Assembly: GCF_049310885.1 (NCBI RefSeq)
Contig: NZ_JBMDYO010000007.1
Location: 34,368-98,367 of the forward strand
Length of the DNA: 64,000 nt
Origin: CAYZJV01 sp049310885
GTDB lineage: Bacteria; Spirochaetota; Spirochaetia; Sphaerochaetales; Sphaerochaetaceae
Direction: 5' to 3'
The notes beneath the pieces are model-generated. The model saw only the letters and a list, made by a program, of their open reading frames with translations. It did not search any database and was not told where the DNA came from. A program made the position numbers and the translations under genes. Positions within the stretch are counted from its first letter, which is position 1. Every line of letters starts with the position of its first letter. Shown one piece after another: positions 27,468 to 36,130 of the stretch.

Positions 27468-28160
27468 ATGAATCTATACCTGAGCATCACCATTGCAGTA
27501 TTGGCTGCTCCCTTAGCCCTCTCGTTCGACAAACGGGTTGCCTACTACACCCATTGGCGGCAATTGTTTCTCTCCATGATACCGGTGAGTACACTCTATA
27601 TCGTTTGGGATATTCTGGTAACAGAACGGGGGGATTGGGCTTTCGAAGCCGAATATGCCGGTTCTATTAGGATTTTTGGTCTTCCTCTCGGAGAGTGGAT
27701 GTTCTTTATAGTAGTACCGTATGCATGCATCTTTATCCTTGAGGTCGCAAGGGCTTATTTTCCTGACAGAGAGTACAAAAACCCAAAAATGATCCGATAT
27801 GTGGGAATCACTGCTGTAGGTATCTTCCTCGCTCTAGCTGTGCTGTTTAAAGATCTTGATTACACTATGCTTGCCTTGCTTTCCGTAGCTGTGTGGATCG
27901 GTGTGGCACTTATAGCAACCCCGTGGATATTCGGGCAAATACATACGCTGTGGTATTTTTTCCTCTCCATTGTAGCATTTCTACTAGTAAACGGAGTCCT
28001 TACCTACCTTCCCATAGTTACCTATAATCCTGAGGCCATTTGGGGTGTCCGAATCGTGAGTATTCCCCTTGAGGACCTCTTTTATAACATAGGCATGTTG
28101 GGACTTTTTCTCGTCAGTTATGAAGCCTGTGGACGGTATTTGATAAGGAGAGAACACTGA
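27468..28160 (+). CDS. crtYcd: lycopene cyclase, CrtYc-CrtYd domain type
   Basis: 230 residues, about seven transmembrane helices. Two tandem cyclase domains can be seen: the first with GLPLGEWMFFIVVPYACIF, the second with IVSIPLEDLFYNIGML. These are the paired motifs (PxE-F/L) of heterodimeric CrtYc/CrtYd cyclases, here in one chain. It would form a beta-ionone ring at a lycopene end. GGAGGG lies six bases before the ATG. The stop overlaps the next gene start. Confidence 0.85.
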   Translation: MNLYLSITIAVLAAPLALSFDKRVAYYTHWRQLFLSMIPVSTLYIVWDILVTERGDWAFEAEYAGSIRIFGLPLGEWMFFIVVPYACIFILEVARAYFPDREYKNPKMIRYVGITAVGIFLALAVLFKDLDYTMLALLSVAVWIGVALIATPWIFGQIHTLWYFFLSIVAFLLVNGVLTYLPIVTYNPEAIWGVRIVSIPLEDLFYNIGMLGLFLVSYEACGRYLIRREH

Positions 28161-29650
28161 TGGCATCCGATAAACCGATACGGGTAGTAGGAGGAGGATT
28201 CGGTGGGCTATCAGCAGCGATCGCTCTCGCTTCAGTTGGAAAGAGGGTCATCCTCCACGAAAAGCAAGAACAATTGGGAGGAAAAGCCAGTAGTAGGACC
28301 ATAGGTGCATTCCGATTCGATACAGGGCCATCCCTTCTTACTCTTCCCGTCGTATTCGAACGATTGTTTGCCCTATCTGGTCACAAGATGGAAAATTATA
28401 TTCCGATCGTACCGCTCTCTCCCCTTACCCACTATTGGTTTTCCGATCATACCCATTTCACGAGCGATCTATTGGAACGATTCATTCCTACCCTGACAAA
28501 ACATCTTTCCGTAACAGAAAAGGAGGTCTCACGCTACTTCTCTCATACGAAGAAAATTTGGGAGATCACCAACGGTGTTTTCCTTGAGAAATCCCTCCAT
28601 ACGGCATCGACCTACCTGTCGAAGAATACACTCGGATCGCTGTTGGGAATTGGTTATATTGATGCTTTTAGAAGTATGCATACAGCCAATGCCACCTCAT
28701 TTTCTGATAGTAGGATGATCCAATTGTTGGACCGATACGGAACTTATAACGGATCCGATCCGTACAAGGCGCCTGCAACGCTCAATATGATTAGCTACGT
28801 GGAGCATGGATTGGGTGGATTCGGTGTCTCAAACGGCATATATGGCATTATCGAAGGAATGGAAAAACTTGCTCGAGAGCTTGGTGTGGAGATCGAAACG
28901 AAGAGTGAGGTGGAAAAAATACTCTACAATCACTCCAACAGGCATATTGAAGGTCTTTTGATAGCGGGAGAAAAGATCGAATGCGATTGCGTTGTTTCGG
29001 GTGTGGATGTCTCCACCTTATATGAAAAATTGCTGGATGACACCGAAGCCCCTTTAGCACAACGTTACAGGAGGCTGGCACCATCCTCATCTGCCCTAGT
29101 CTTCTATTGGGGAATCGATCGATCGTTTAATCAGCTCGGATTGCACAATATCTTCTTTTCAAGCGACTACAAACGGGAATTTGAGCAGATCCATCGATTT
29201 TCCCAAGTCCCCCTTGAACCAACGATCTATATCAATATCACCAGCAAGTTGACCCCAACCGATGCCCCACTAGGACAGGAGAACTGGTTTGTCCTAGTGA
29301 ACGCACCATGTGATGATGGACGGGACTGGCAAGCCGAACTTCATGAGACTCGTATGCACATCATAAACAGATTGTCGAATATCCTGGATGTGGATCTAGG
29401 CACACATGTAGTGGCGGAAGATTCATGGACTCCTCGGCAGATAGCGGATGAGACAGGAAGCTACCGGGGAAGTCTGTATGGAATATCGTCGAACACAAAA
29501 ATGGCAGCATTCCTCAGACACCCGAATTTTTCTCGTAGATATCGCGGGCTGTATCTATGCGGAGGAAGCGTCCATCCTGGTGGTGGCATGCCATTATCTG
29601 TGCAATCGGGGATGATCGCCGCGGAGTTACTGTTAAAGAGGAAATATTAA
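28160..29650 (+). CDS. crtD: CrtI-family carotenoid desaturase, probably CrtD
   Basis: 496 residues of the CrtI family. The FAD motif is VVGGGFGGLSAAIAL, followed by GGKASSRTIGAFRFDTGPSL; the C-terminus has LYLCGGSVHPGGGMPL, closer to the CrtD/CrtC-associated 3,4-desaturases than to CrtI. Because a second CrtI paralogue and CruF are present, the likely role is 3',4'-desaturation of the hydroxylated acyclic end. AAGGAG stands ahead of the ATG. Overlaps both neighbours, so one operon with crtYcd and crtW. Confidence 0.8.
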   Translation: MASDKPIRVVGGGFGGLSAAIALASVGKRVILHEKQEQLGGKASSRTIGAFRFDTGPSLLTLPVVFERLFALSGHKMENYIPIVPLSPLTHYWFSDHTHFTSDLLERFIPTLTKHLSVTEKEVSRYFSHTKKIWEITNGVFLEKSLHTASTYLSKNTLGSLLGIGYIDAFRSMHTANATSFSDSRMIQLLDRYGTYNGSDPYKAPATLNMISYVEHGLGGFGVSNGIYGIIEGMEKLARELGVEIETKSEVEKILYNHSNRHIEGLLIAGEKIECDCVVSGVDVSTLYEKLLDDTEAPLAQRYRRLAPSSSALVFYWGIDRSFNQLGLHNIFFSSDYKREFEQIHRFSQVPLEPTIYINITSKLTPTDAPLGQENWFVLVNAPCDDGRDWQAELHETRMHIINRLSNILDVDLGTHVVAEDSWTPRQIADETGSYRGSLYGISSNTKMAAFLRHPNFSRRYRGLYLCGGSVHPGGGMPLSVQSGMIAAELLLKRKY

Positions 29651-30342
29651 TGGGAATTGCTATTGCGCTATCCGTTATCGTGGCGTGGGCTGGACATCTT
29701 GTATGGATCCTCTCAATCGATTCACCCGACCTCCTGTCCGTCTCTACCTATCTACATATCATGGTACAAGCCTATCTCTACACAGGATTATTCATAACAG
29801 CTCATGACAGTATGCATGGTTCAGTAGCAAAAAACCGAAGGATAAATGATGCTATAGGTCAGTTGGCTCTCTGGCTGTTCGCTGCATTCCGCTATAAGCC
29901 AATGTTTACTAAACATATGGCACACCATCGAAACCCAGGTACTATACAAGACCCGGATTTCTCGCCGAAAAGCCAGCATCCGATAATCTGGTTTTTCCAC
30001 TTCTTCTTCAATTATGTCACCATACTGCAACTGGTTACCATGGCAATCCTTTTCAATATCGGCCGCTATCTTGTGGGTATACCCTTGGCTAACCTGTTGT
30101 TGTTCTGGGTCCTCCCTGCCTTCCTCGGGACTTTCCAACTCTTTTACTTTGGGACCTACCGCCCCCATCATCTTCCTCACACGGAGAACATGGAACCTCA
30201 TAGGGCACGAACCCAAAAGAAAAACCATATGTGGGCAATGGTAAGCTGTTGGTTTTTTGGATACCACTGGGAGCATCACGAGTTCCCTCGCACCCCCTGG
30301 TGGAAACTCTATCGGAGCAAAGATCGAATCGGCTCCCTATAG
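29650..30342 (+). CDS. crtW: beta-carotene ketolase CrtW-like
   Basis: About 230 residues, membrane di-iron desaturase/hydroxylase fold. The His boxes are HDSMH (52-56), HMAHH (89-93) and the C-terminal HWEHHEFPRTPWW, the last being characteristic of CrtW 4-ketolases. It would add a keto group at C4 of the beta ring made by CrtYcd. The ATG overlaps the crtD stop as TAATG with GAGGAAA upstream. Confidence 0.85.
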   Translation: MGIAIALSVIVAWAGHLVWILSIDSPDLLSVSTYLHIMVQAYLYTGLFITAHDSMHGSVAKNRRINDAIGQLALWLFAAFRYKPMFTKHMAHHRNPGTIQDPDFSPKSQHPIIWFFHFFFNYVTILQLVTMAILFNIGRYLVGIPLANLLLFWVLPAFLGTFQLFYFGTYRPHHLPHTENMEPHRARTQKKNHMWAMVSCWFFGYHWEHHEFPRTPWWKLYRSKDRIGSL

Positions 30343-30397
30343 GCTTGACCCTCCTTGCGATTAGCACGAAAATATGGAGAACATAAGGAGTGTTGAG

Positions 30398-30847
30398 ATG
30401 AAGAGAGTCGTTCTAGCAAATGACCATGGTGCTGTTGAGGTCGGTAAAGAGATATCAGAGCACCTAAGATCACGAGGATATGAAGTAAAGCATCTGGGAG
30501 TTTTCTCCGCTGATTCGGTCGACTATCCCGATATGGCAGCTCAAGCTTGTGGGGAGTATCTCTCTGGTGGCTATGAATTCGGTATTGTCTGCTGCGGCAC
30601 GGGTATCGGAATCTCGATTTCAGCCAACAAGATCGACGGTATACGTTGTGCGCTTCCCCAAAACGTATTCGCCGCAAAGATGGCAAGGAGCCACAACAAC
30701 GCCAACTTCATTGCATTCGGAGGAAGGATCGATTATCCTGAGCCGATTATCGATATGCTGGATGCCTTTATTGACAGTAAGTTCGAAGAAGGCCGACACG
30801 CCAAACGAGTCGATAAGATCATGTCCTTGGAGGGTGGTACCTGCTAG
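30398..30847 (+). CDS. rpiB: ribose 5-phosphate isomerase B
   Basis: About 149 residues of the RpiB/LacAB family. It begins MKRVVLANDHGAVEVGKEI with the substrate-binding Asp-His; the catalytic Cys lies in GIVCCGTGIGISISANK. It interconverts ribose 5-phosphate and ribulose 5-phosphate. AAGGAG is seven bases ahead of the ATG at 30398. It ends within an inverted repeat that may act as terminator. Confidence 0.92.
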   Translation: MKRVVLANDHGAVEVGKEISEHLRSRGYEVKHLGVFSADSVDYPDMAAQACGEYLSGGYEFGIVCCGTGIGISISANKIDGIRCALPQNVFAAKMARSHNNANFIAFGGRIDYPEPIIDMLDAFIDSKFEEGRHAKRVDKIMSLEGGTC

Positions 30848-30902
30848 TGCTCCATACCATCCTAATCTTTACTTCTTTTGGGACTATCGATTAGAGCACT
30901 AG
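30844..30902. terminator. inverted repeat between convergent rpiB and HAD-CDA genes
   Basis: Perfect 9-bp arms CTAGTGCTC (30844-30852) and GAGCACTAG (30894-30902), with an inner pair CTAATC/GATTAG. The left arm includes the rpiB stop and the right arm ends at the last base before the opposing gene. It could be a two-way terminator, but no U-run follows either side. Confidence 0.4.
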
Positions 30903-31979
30903 TCAACTATGCCGATGTCTTTGGGTAGGAAAGATGAACGGATGCGGCAACAACTCGTCGAATCGGAACTGTCTGCCCTTACCCTCCGTATCGTAAAGGA
31001 ACACTTCGGTATCGCTCTTCGCGAATTCAGCCATGACCTGCAGGCAAAGTGCACAAGGTGGCGCCGGTGGATCGTCATCGGATACGACAACAACCATATC
31101 GATCCTAAAATCGCCTTCTGAAGCGACAGCTTCCATCATAGCTCCCCGCTCGGCACAAATGGTCGCTCCATAACTACTATTTTCTACATTGCAACCACGG
31201 TATACACTACCGGTCGAGGCACTTACGACTGCCGCTCCAACTTGGAAATGGGAATAGGGTGTGTAGGCATTCAGTCTCACTTGACTGGCGATTTCCCTTG
31301 CCTTGAATCGCAGCAATAAACGATTAAATTCGGAGATACTAGAAAAATCTTCAAAATCATCCAATCCTCCGATGATGAAATCAGCACCTACTGCACGCAA
31401 CTGCTCTTCCGAAAAGCTGGTCGTAATTCCTCCACAGAGACTTCCAGCAGCTTTTGCGGCCTGTACCCCATTGGTAGCATCTTCGAAAACGATACATTCA
31501 CCATTCTCAACTCCCATATCGTTGGCAGCCTTGATATAGATATCAGGGAATGGTTTCTTACGTTCTAAATCCTTCCCATTGACCAGTACCTTGAACCACT
31601 TAGGATCGAGACCCATGACTTCAAGGTTGATTTCCATTTTTCGTCTATCGGCACTGGTGGCAACAGCCATGAGCATTCCCGCCTCATGGGCATTGGTGAG
31701 GAATCGTACCACTCCAACAAGCGCACTCTCCTTACCCATAATCAATTGTTCATAGATATCGTAAGTGTCGAGTTTAGCCTGTTCTATATCGAGTTTGATA
31801 CCATACTTTTCAGCTACTCCCCCAATATAACGATCTTCACCAGCTCCAACGAAGGGAATGAAGTCTTCCGCCTTGACCGTAACACCGATACTGGCGAAAT
31901 AAGCGATCGCCGCTTCGGAGATATATTCTTCGGAGTCGATGAGAACTCCATCCATATCGAACAAGATTGCTTTGATCAT
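30903..31979 (-). CDS. fusion of HAD phosphatase/beta-phosphoglucomutase-like domain and cytidine deaminase
   Basis: 358 residues. Residues 1-215 are a HAD subfamily I domain: FDMDGVLIDSEE (nucleophile Asp8, Asp10), KKPFPDIY and FEDATNGVQAAKAAG. Residues 225-358 are a cytidine deaminase domain: YSHFQVGAAV, the zinc and catalytic motif CAE at 275-277, and PCALC (308-312) with two zinc cysteines. Both active sites look complete. Such a protein could deaminate cytidine or a related nucleoside and also remove or move a phosphate in a pyrimidine or ribose salvage route; that link is inference. GAGGG precedes the ATG. rpiB lies convergent next door, which also fits pentose or nucleoside use. Confidence 0.88.
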   Translation of the reverse strand: MIKAILFDMDGVLIDSEEYISEAAIAYFASIGVTVKAEDFIPFVGAGEDRYIGGVAEKYGIKLDIEQAKLDTYDIYEQLIMGKESALVGVVRFLTNAHEAGMLMAVATSADRRKMEINLEVMGLDPKWFKVLVNGKDLERKKPFPDIYIKAANDMGVENGECIVFEDATNGVQAAKAAGSLCGGITTSFSEEQLRAVGADFIIGGLDDFEDFSSISEFNRLLLRFKAREIASQVRLNAYTPYSHFQVGAAVVSASTGSVYRGCNVENSSYGATICAERGAMMEAVASEGDFRIDMVVVVSDDDPPAPPCALCLQVMAEFAKSDTEVFLYDTEGKGRQFRFDELLPHPFIFPTQRHRHS

Positions 31980-32002
31980 GTTGTATCCCTCGATTTCTGT
32001 TA

Positions 32003-32761
32003 TCAGAGCGGTTCTACCGCTTCATGCAATAGACTGATCAGTGGTTGGTAGTCACCCTCCAATGAGGCTATATCGGCTTCCAATAATCGGCTGTCGGAGG
32101 TATCCGATGGATTAATTCTCCATCCCGCTGCATGACTCAACTGTTGGAAAAACAACCTCATAGTTCGAGTATTTCCATCAAGGAAAGGGTGCAATGCGTG
32201 GACTTCAGCCATAAAGTAGGCAAGATTGTCAACAAACTCATCCAGTTCCTGGTTTCTTAGATAATGTTCATCACGCAACTTGTTGAAGATATCTTGTGCC
32301 ACCGATGAAATATACTGGGGCAAGCAGAAAATAGTCGAACGGGTAATAGGAATGTAACGGACCATGCCTGCAAAGGGATAGATATCATCGAACAGTCTGG
32401 CATGAAGGGTTTTCAGATGGTCAAAGTCGAACTTCCATTCCTGCGGCCCCATGAGAATCTCGGCCATTCTGACAGCCACAATCTCGGTCTCCACCGAATC
32501 GAGCAGATCCTGGTCTTTTATACCAAAATAGTTGATATAGACCTCAGTCCCGGGATAACACCCATCGGAAGTCTTCTCTCCACCATCCTCCTTTACCAGT
32601 CCATAGGAGTCCATGATGTTGTTTATAGCGACGTCTCCTGTGACCTCTTCATCCAAAACATCGCGAATAATCTGTTCAGTCTTATCGCTGACGGGATAAC
32701 TTTCAGTCTCCATTACAAAACAGATGAAGTCCAGATGCCTACGCAAGTGACTTTCTTTCAT
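32003..32761 (-). CDS. Fic family protein with variant HPFxxGNTR motif
   Basis: 252 residues. The Fic core is present with the loop HPFLDGNTRTMR at 191-202, where the usual GNGR glycine is Thr198. The catalytic His191, Asp195, Asn197 and Arg199/Arg202 positions are kept. Fic proteins usually transfer AMP from ATP to a Tyr, Ser or Thr of a target. No clear (S/T)xxxE(G/N) inhibitory motif is seen in this chain and no separate antitoxin gene is adjacent. GGAGG stands four bases before the ATG. It lies between the HAD-deaminase fusion and an outer-membrane protein gene on the same strand. Confidence 0.8.
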   Translation of the reverse strand: MKESHLRRHLDFICFVMETESYPVSDKTEQIIRDVLDEEVTGDVAINNIMDSYGLVKEDGGEKTSDGCYPGTEVYINYFGIKDQDLLDSVETEIVAVRMAEILMGPQEWKFDFDHLKTLHARLFDDIYPFAGMVRYIPITRSTIFCLPQYISSVAQDIFNKLRDEHYLRNQELDEFVDNLAYFMAEVHALHPFLDGNTRTMRLFFQQLSHAAGWRINPSDTSDSRLLEADIASLEGDYQPLISLLHEAVEPL

Positions 32762-32775
32762 GAATCCTCCATAGA

Positions 32776-33882
32776 TCAGAAATCGTATCCAACACCAAGT
32801 CTGACAATGCCTGTCAGCTCATAGGGTTTAAAATTCCCTCCAAACAGCAATCGGGTTTCAGCTTGGAGCCCTACCGACCAACGTTCATCGATCAGGTAGC
32901 GACCATTCAATTGGACCACAGGACCAAGGAAGAATCCCAACTGATCTTTTGCAGGAGTATGGATATCCTTACCGGTAAACATAAATGAAAGTCCACCGGA
33001 TATATCGAATAGGAATCTCTCCGAGATAGGATACTCCAGTGTGACCATACCATGGAGATCTATTCCTGCAAGAGGTGTTGTCCCGATTTCATAACCTGTA
33101 AAGCCAAAACCTGCACGTATTCCTAGGTCGAACGCCTTATTATTAGGTTTGAAGTCGGTGTAGACGAAATCAGCAGTAAGAGAGGGAAGAATACGCGTTC
33201 TTGGGTTGGCAAAATCGCCATCGGGATCGAATGCCGACTTCCAGATGAGATTGTCAGCCTTGCCACCGACTCCGATAAAGAAATCTATTCTCTTACGGGC
33301 AGGATTATCTTGTACAGGAGTCGCAATAGGCATTGCCTGCACCGGTTCTCCGAAGACAATCTCTTCTGCTTCGAAAGACTCGGTACCAACATCTCCATCA
33401 GCAATGACAAAATCATCAAATGTTGAGTTATCGATGGGTTCTTCAATCTCTCCTGGTTCAGTCGTGACAACTGTAGCATCCGTCTCTTCCAATTCGGGTT
33501 GAATTGTTGTCTCGGCAGGGTTCGTTAACTGTGCTGTCTTTACCGCTTCTTCGGGTATCGGCATAGATACACCGAACTCGACAGGATCATAAGATAACAA
33601 AGCACTTGGACTCCAGTTCTCCGAATCATAACTCTGTTGTACATAAAGTGTGTGGTAGGAGGTGTCCTCGACAGGACCGAATGTAAATCCGTTTACCGAA
33701 GCTTCGACCACCGTCCAGCCATCAGGATCTTCGGCATCCAGCTGGTATCTGAACGCCACAACATCTTCATCCGCAGCATCCCATTCCCAATCAATGGTGA
33801 TCAGCTCGGCGAACAGCGGGCTTGCACTACACAGTAGGAACACTACCATGAACACGAGACCCATCCGTAGCGATGTCTTCAT
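32776..33882 (-). CDS. outer-membrane beta-barrel protein with N-terminal domain
   Basis: About 368 residues. The signal peptide MKTSLRMGLVFMVVFLLC ends near SPLFA. Residues about 25-95 form a small beta domain (WDAADEDVVAFRYQLD; a fibronectin-III-like pattern), followed by an acidic Thr/Glu-rich linker and a C-terminal barrel of alternating strands ending in LGVGYDF, with a terminal Phe as in BAM substrates. The ATG at 33882 is preferred, nine bases after GGAGG; a second ATG at 33888 is too close. A small hairpin, TCCCTT/AAGGGA, sits just upstream (33899-33913) in the leader. Function unknown; possibly a porin or adhesin-like surface protein. Confidence 0.75.
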   Translation of the reverse strand: MKTSLRMGLVFMVVFLLCSASPLFAELITIDWEWDAADEDVVAFRYQLDAEDPDGWTVVEASVNGFTFGPVEDTSYHTLYVQQSYDSENWSPSALLSYDPVEFGVSMPIPEEAVKTAQLTNPAETTIQPELEETDATVVTTEPGEIEEPIDNSTFDDFVIADGDVGTESFEAEEIVFGEPVQAMPIATPVQDNPARKRIDFFIGVGGKADNLIWKSAFDPDGDFANPRTRILPSLTADFVYTDFKPNNKAFDLGIRAGFGFTGYEIGTTPLAGIDLHGMVTLEYPISERFLFDISGGLSFMFTGKDIHTPAKDQLGFFLGPVVQLNGRYLIDERWSVGLQAETRLLFGGNFKPYELTGIVRLGVGYDF

Positions 33883-33984
33883 ATGCATACACCTCCAATC
33901 CCTTTTCAAGGGACGTATGCATAGCGTAGCCATGGATAGTGACTTAGGTCAAGTGCAAGGTTGGACACAGTAGGCGATTATCGG

Positions 33985-34464
33985 TCAGTTTCCTATCAGT
34001 TTACGCATCCAGTAGGCTGCCCGTTCGGACTCACCCTCTTTCAATGGTCCCTCCTGCCCTTCTACGATAAATCCGATGGGAGGAGAAGCCCTATGGAATC
34101 CTCTTCTTGTCATGATCTTATCCATTGGCTCTGCTGCATAACCGAAAAGTGATACCATGAAAGTTAGAAATTTAGATCCTACATCGACAACAGAAACCCG
34201 TGTATCGAAAACGGCATATCGTATTTTTTCCGATAATGAGCCCGAGGGAAGGCTCCTAATCATATCTACTATTGCTTTTGTTGGACGGAAGGCTCGCGTC
34301 GGGCTCCCAATGACCAGCAGGTCGCAAGAATAAGCCCCATCACGGGAAAAATCCTGAACTTTCACCATAGTAGCCACATGAGGCTTTTGTACTGCATCAC
34401 AAAGAGCGCGGGCAATTGCTTCTGTATTGCCGAAAAATGAATCGTAGACAATAAGTATTTCCAT
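33985..34464 (-). CDS. flavodoxin
   Basis: 159 residues of the flavodoxin-like fold. The FMN phosphate loop is YDSFFGNTEAIA at residues 7-18, and the isoalloxazine loops are around IGSPTRAFRPT and FDTRVS. It should bind FMN and carry electrons or act in a flavodoxin-domain enzyme. The SFFGNT loop is a variant of the usual S/T-x-T-G-x-T. GGGAGG precedes the ATG. Confidence 0.85.
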   Translation of the reverse strand: MEILIVYDSFFGNTEAIARALCDAVQKPHVATMVKVQDFSRDGAYSCDLLVIGSPTRAFRPTKAIVDMIRSLPSGSLSEKIRYAVFDTRVSVVDVGSKFLTFMVSLFGYAAEPMDKIMTRRGFHRASPPIGFIVEGQEGPLKEGESERAAYWMRKLIGN

Positions 34465-34533
34465 CGGACGAGTCCTCCCAGACGCAATGGTATCACGAAA
34501 GATACACTGGCCATATCCCTTAAATACAAGGAC

Positions 34534-34561
34534 TTGAAAGATACAGCGGCAACATGATAAT
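34534..34561 (+). promoter_or_regulatory. possible promoter of the LOG-family gene
   Basis: TTGAAA (34534-34539), a 16-base spacer and GATAAT (34556-34561). It would give a leader of about 25 bases. Confidence 0.4.
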
Positions 34562-34591
34562 ACTTCGCTACTTCTTGCCCATCGAAAAGCT

Positions 34592-35209
34592 ATGAGATAT
34601 GCTTTGCAGATGAAAAAAACGTCCTCTCTTAGAAATATCGCTAATCTTTGTGTTTTCTGTGGCTCTTCGGAGGGTCGGAACCCACTCTACATGCAAGCAG
34701 CTCATACCTTGGCCATAGAAATGGCTAACCGACGGATCAATTTAGTCTACGGCGGGGGAGGAGCTGGAATCATGGGTAAGCTCTCATCGACTTTGCGCCA
34801 CTTGCCGGTTTCGGTTGTTGGCATCATACCTGATCGAATTTATGAGATGGTACGCCATTTGGACCATGCGGAAGATGAATTGATAGTGGTAGGAACTATG
34901 CATGAAAGGAAAGGGGCCATGTACGAACGTTCGGATGCGTTTGTAGCCCTTCCCGGTGGCATCGGTACTTTGGAGGAATTGATGGAAGCTCTTACCTGGT
35001 TACAATTGGGCTACCACGAGAAACCGGTGGGTATTTTAAACACTGCTGGCTTTTTCGATCCATTGATTGCCATGTTGCACCATATGGTGGATGAGGGTTT
35101 CCTTCGTATGAACATGCTCGAATCACTTGTCGTGGAATCCGAACCCAAAGCACTACTCGATTCCTTGGAAAGAATTGATCTGACGATTCCACAAAAGATT
35201 TCCACTTGA
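34592..35209 (+). CDS. LOG family protein (TIGR00730-type lysine decarboxylase-like)
   Basis: 205 residues. Typical LOG motifs: VFCGSSEGRNP near the N-terminus, VYGGGGAGIMG, then MHERKGAM and LPGGIGTLEEL. Family members cut ribose 5-phosphate from nucleoside monophosphates; the old name lysine decarboxylase is misleading. The start is uncertain between 34592 and ATG 34610, neither with a ribosome site. YitT follows after 12 bases and is probably co-transcribed. Confidence 0.85.
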   Translation: MRYALQMKKTSSLRNIANLCVFCGSSEGRNPLYMQAAHTLAIEMANRRINLVYGGGGAGIMGKLSSTLRHLPVSVVGIIPDRIYEMVRHLDHAEDELIVVGTMHERKGAMYERSDAFVALPGGIGTLEELMEALTWLQLGYHEKPVGILNTAGFFDPLIAMLHHMVDEGFLRMNMLESLVVESEPKALLDSLERIDLTIPQKIST

Positions 35210-35221
35210 TATAATCTTTGT

Positions 35222-36106
35222 ATGAAACAGCTGTATCACTTGAGAGATTTCCTATTCATAATCGGCGGCTCCATGGTCACCGCTATAGGTGTCGCGGGCT
35301 TCATCACACCAGCAAAACTCGCTGGAGGAGGCGTCAGTGGTATTTCAGTTATCCTCTACCACCAATGGGGTCTTGAAGTAGGGCTGACTATCTTTCTTCT
35401 GAGTCTTCCCCTCTTTATAGCTGGAATCCGGATATTCGGAACCCGATTCGGCTTCAACTCACTTCTGGGGACAGTTCTATTATCGCTTTTCATCTCTTTG
35501 TTCGGTCTGCTGATAGGATATGAAGGTTTTCTTACTTACCAGGATTCTGTAGATACCCTACTATCCGCACTATTCGGGGGATTCCTCAGTGGTTTCGGCA
35601 TGGGGTTGGTACTCAAAGGAGGTGCCAATACCGGGGGAACTGATATCGCAGCCCAGATTATAAGCAAGTACACTCCTATTCCGACCGGTAGTGCACTTTT
35701 CCTTGTCGATGGTCTGGTTATCGTTGCAGGTGGACTGGCCTTCGGTCTGGAGAGCGCCCTATTTGCCACCATAACCTTGTATGTGACCAGCGTTTCGATT
35801 AATTTCGTCCTGCTCAATATGGGCACTCGCTATGCGAAGACGGCACTTATCGTAAGCCAAAAGCACCATATTATCTCCCAGCGTATATTGGATGAATTAG
35901 GTCATGGGGGCACCTTGCTGCAAGGCAAGGGAATATATTCCAAACAAGAGAGACCGGTTCTCATGACCGTGATCCCAAACCAGAAGATTACACAGCTGAA
36001 TACCATTGTAAAAGAGGAAGACCCCGAGGCCTTCATGATCATAGAAGAGGCCTACGAGGTCCTGGGAGAGGGTTTTGTTCCCCTTAAGGGTAAATCGAAA
36101 TCCTAG
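35222..36106 (+). CDS. YitT family membrane protein (DUF2179)
   Basis: 294 residues. Five to six N-terminal transmembrane helices with the motif ITPAKLAGGGVSGISVILY and GGANTGGTDIAAQII, then a soluble C-terminal DUF2179 domain (KGIYSKQERPVLMTVI). The family is common and of unknown transport or regulatory function. It follows the LOG gene closely on the same strand. Confidence 0.88.
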   Translation: MKQLYHLRDFLFIIGGSMVTAIGVAGFITPAKLAGGGVSGISVILYHQWGLEVGLTIFLLSLPLFIAGIRIFGTRFGFNSLLGTVLLSLFISLFGLLIGYEGFLTYQDSVDTLLSALFGGFLSGFGMGLVLKGGANTGGTDIAAQIISKYTPIPTGSALFLVDGLVIVAGGLAFGLESALFATITLYVTSVSINFVLLNMGTRYAKTALIVSQKHHIISQRILDELGHGGTLLQGKGIYSKQERPVLMTVIPNQKITQLNTIVKEEDPEAFMIIEEAYEVLGEGFVPLKGKSKS

Positions 36107-36130
36107 ATATCTCCAACAGCATGAACCTTG

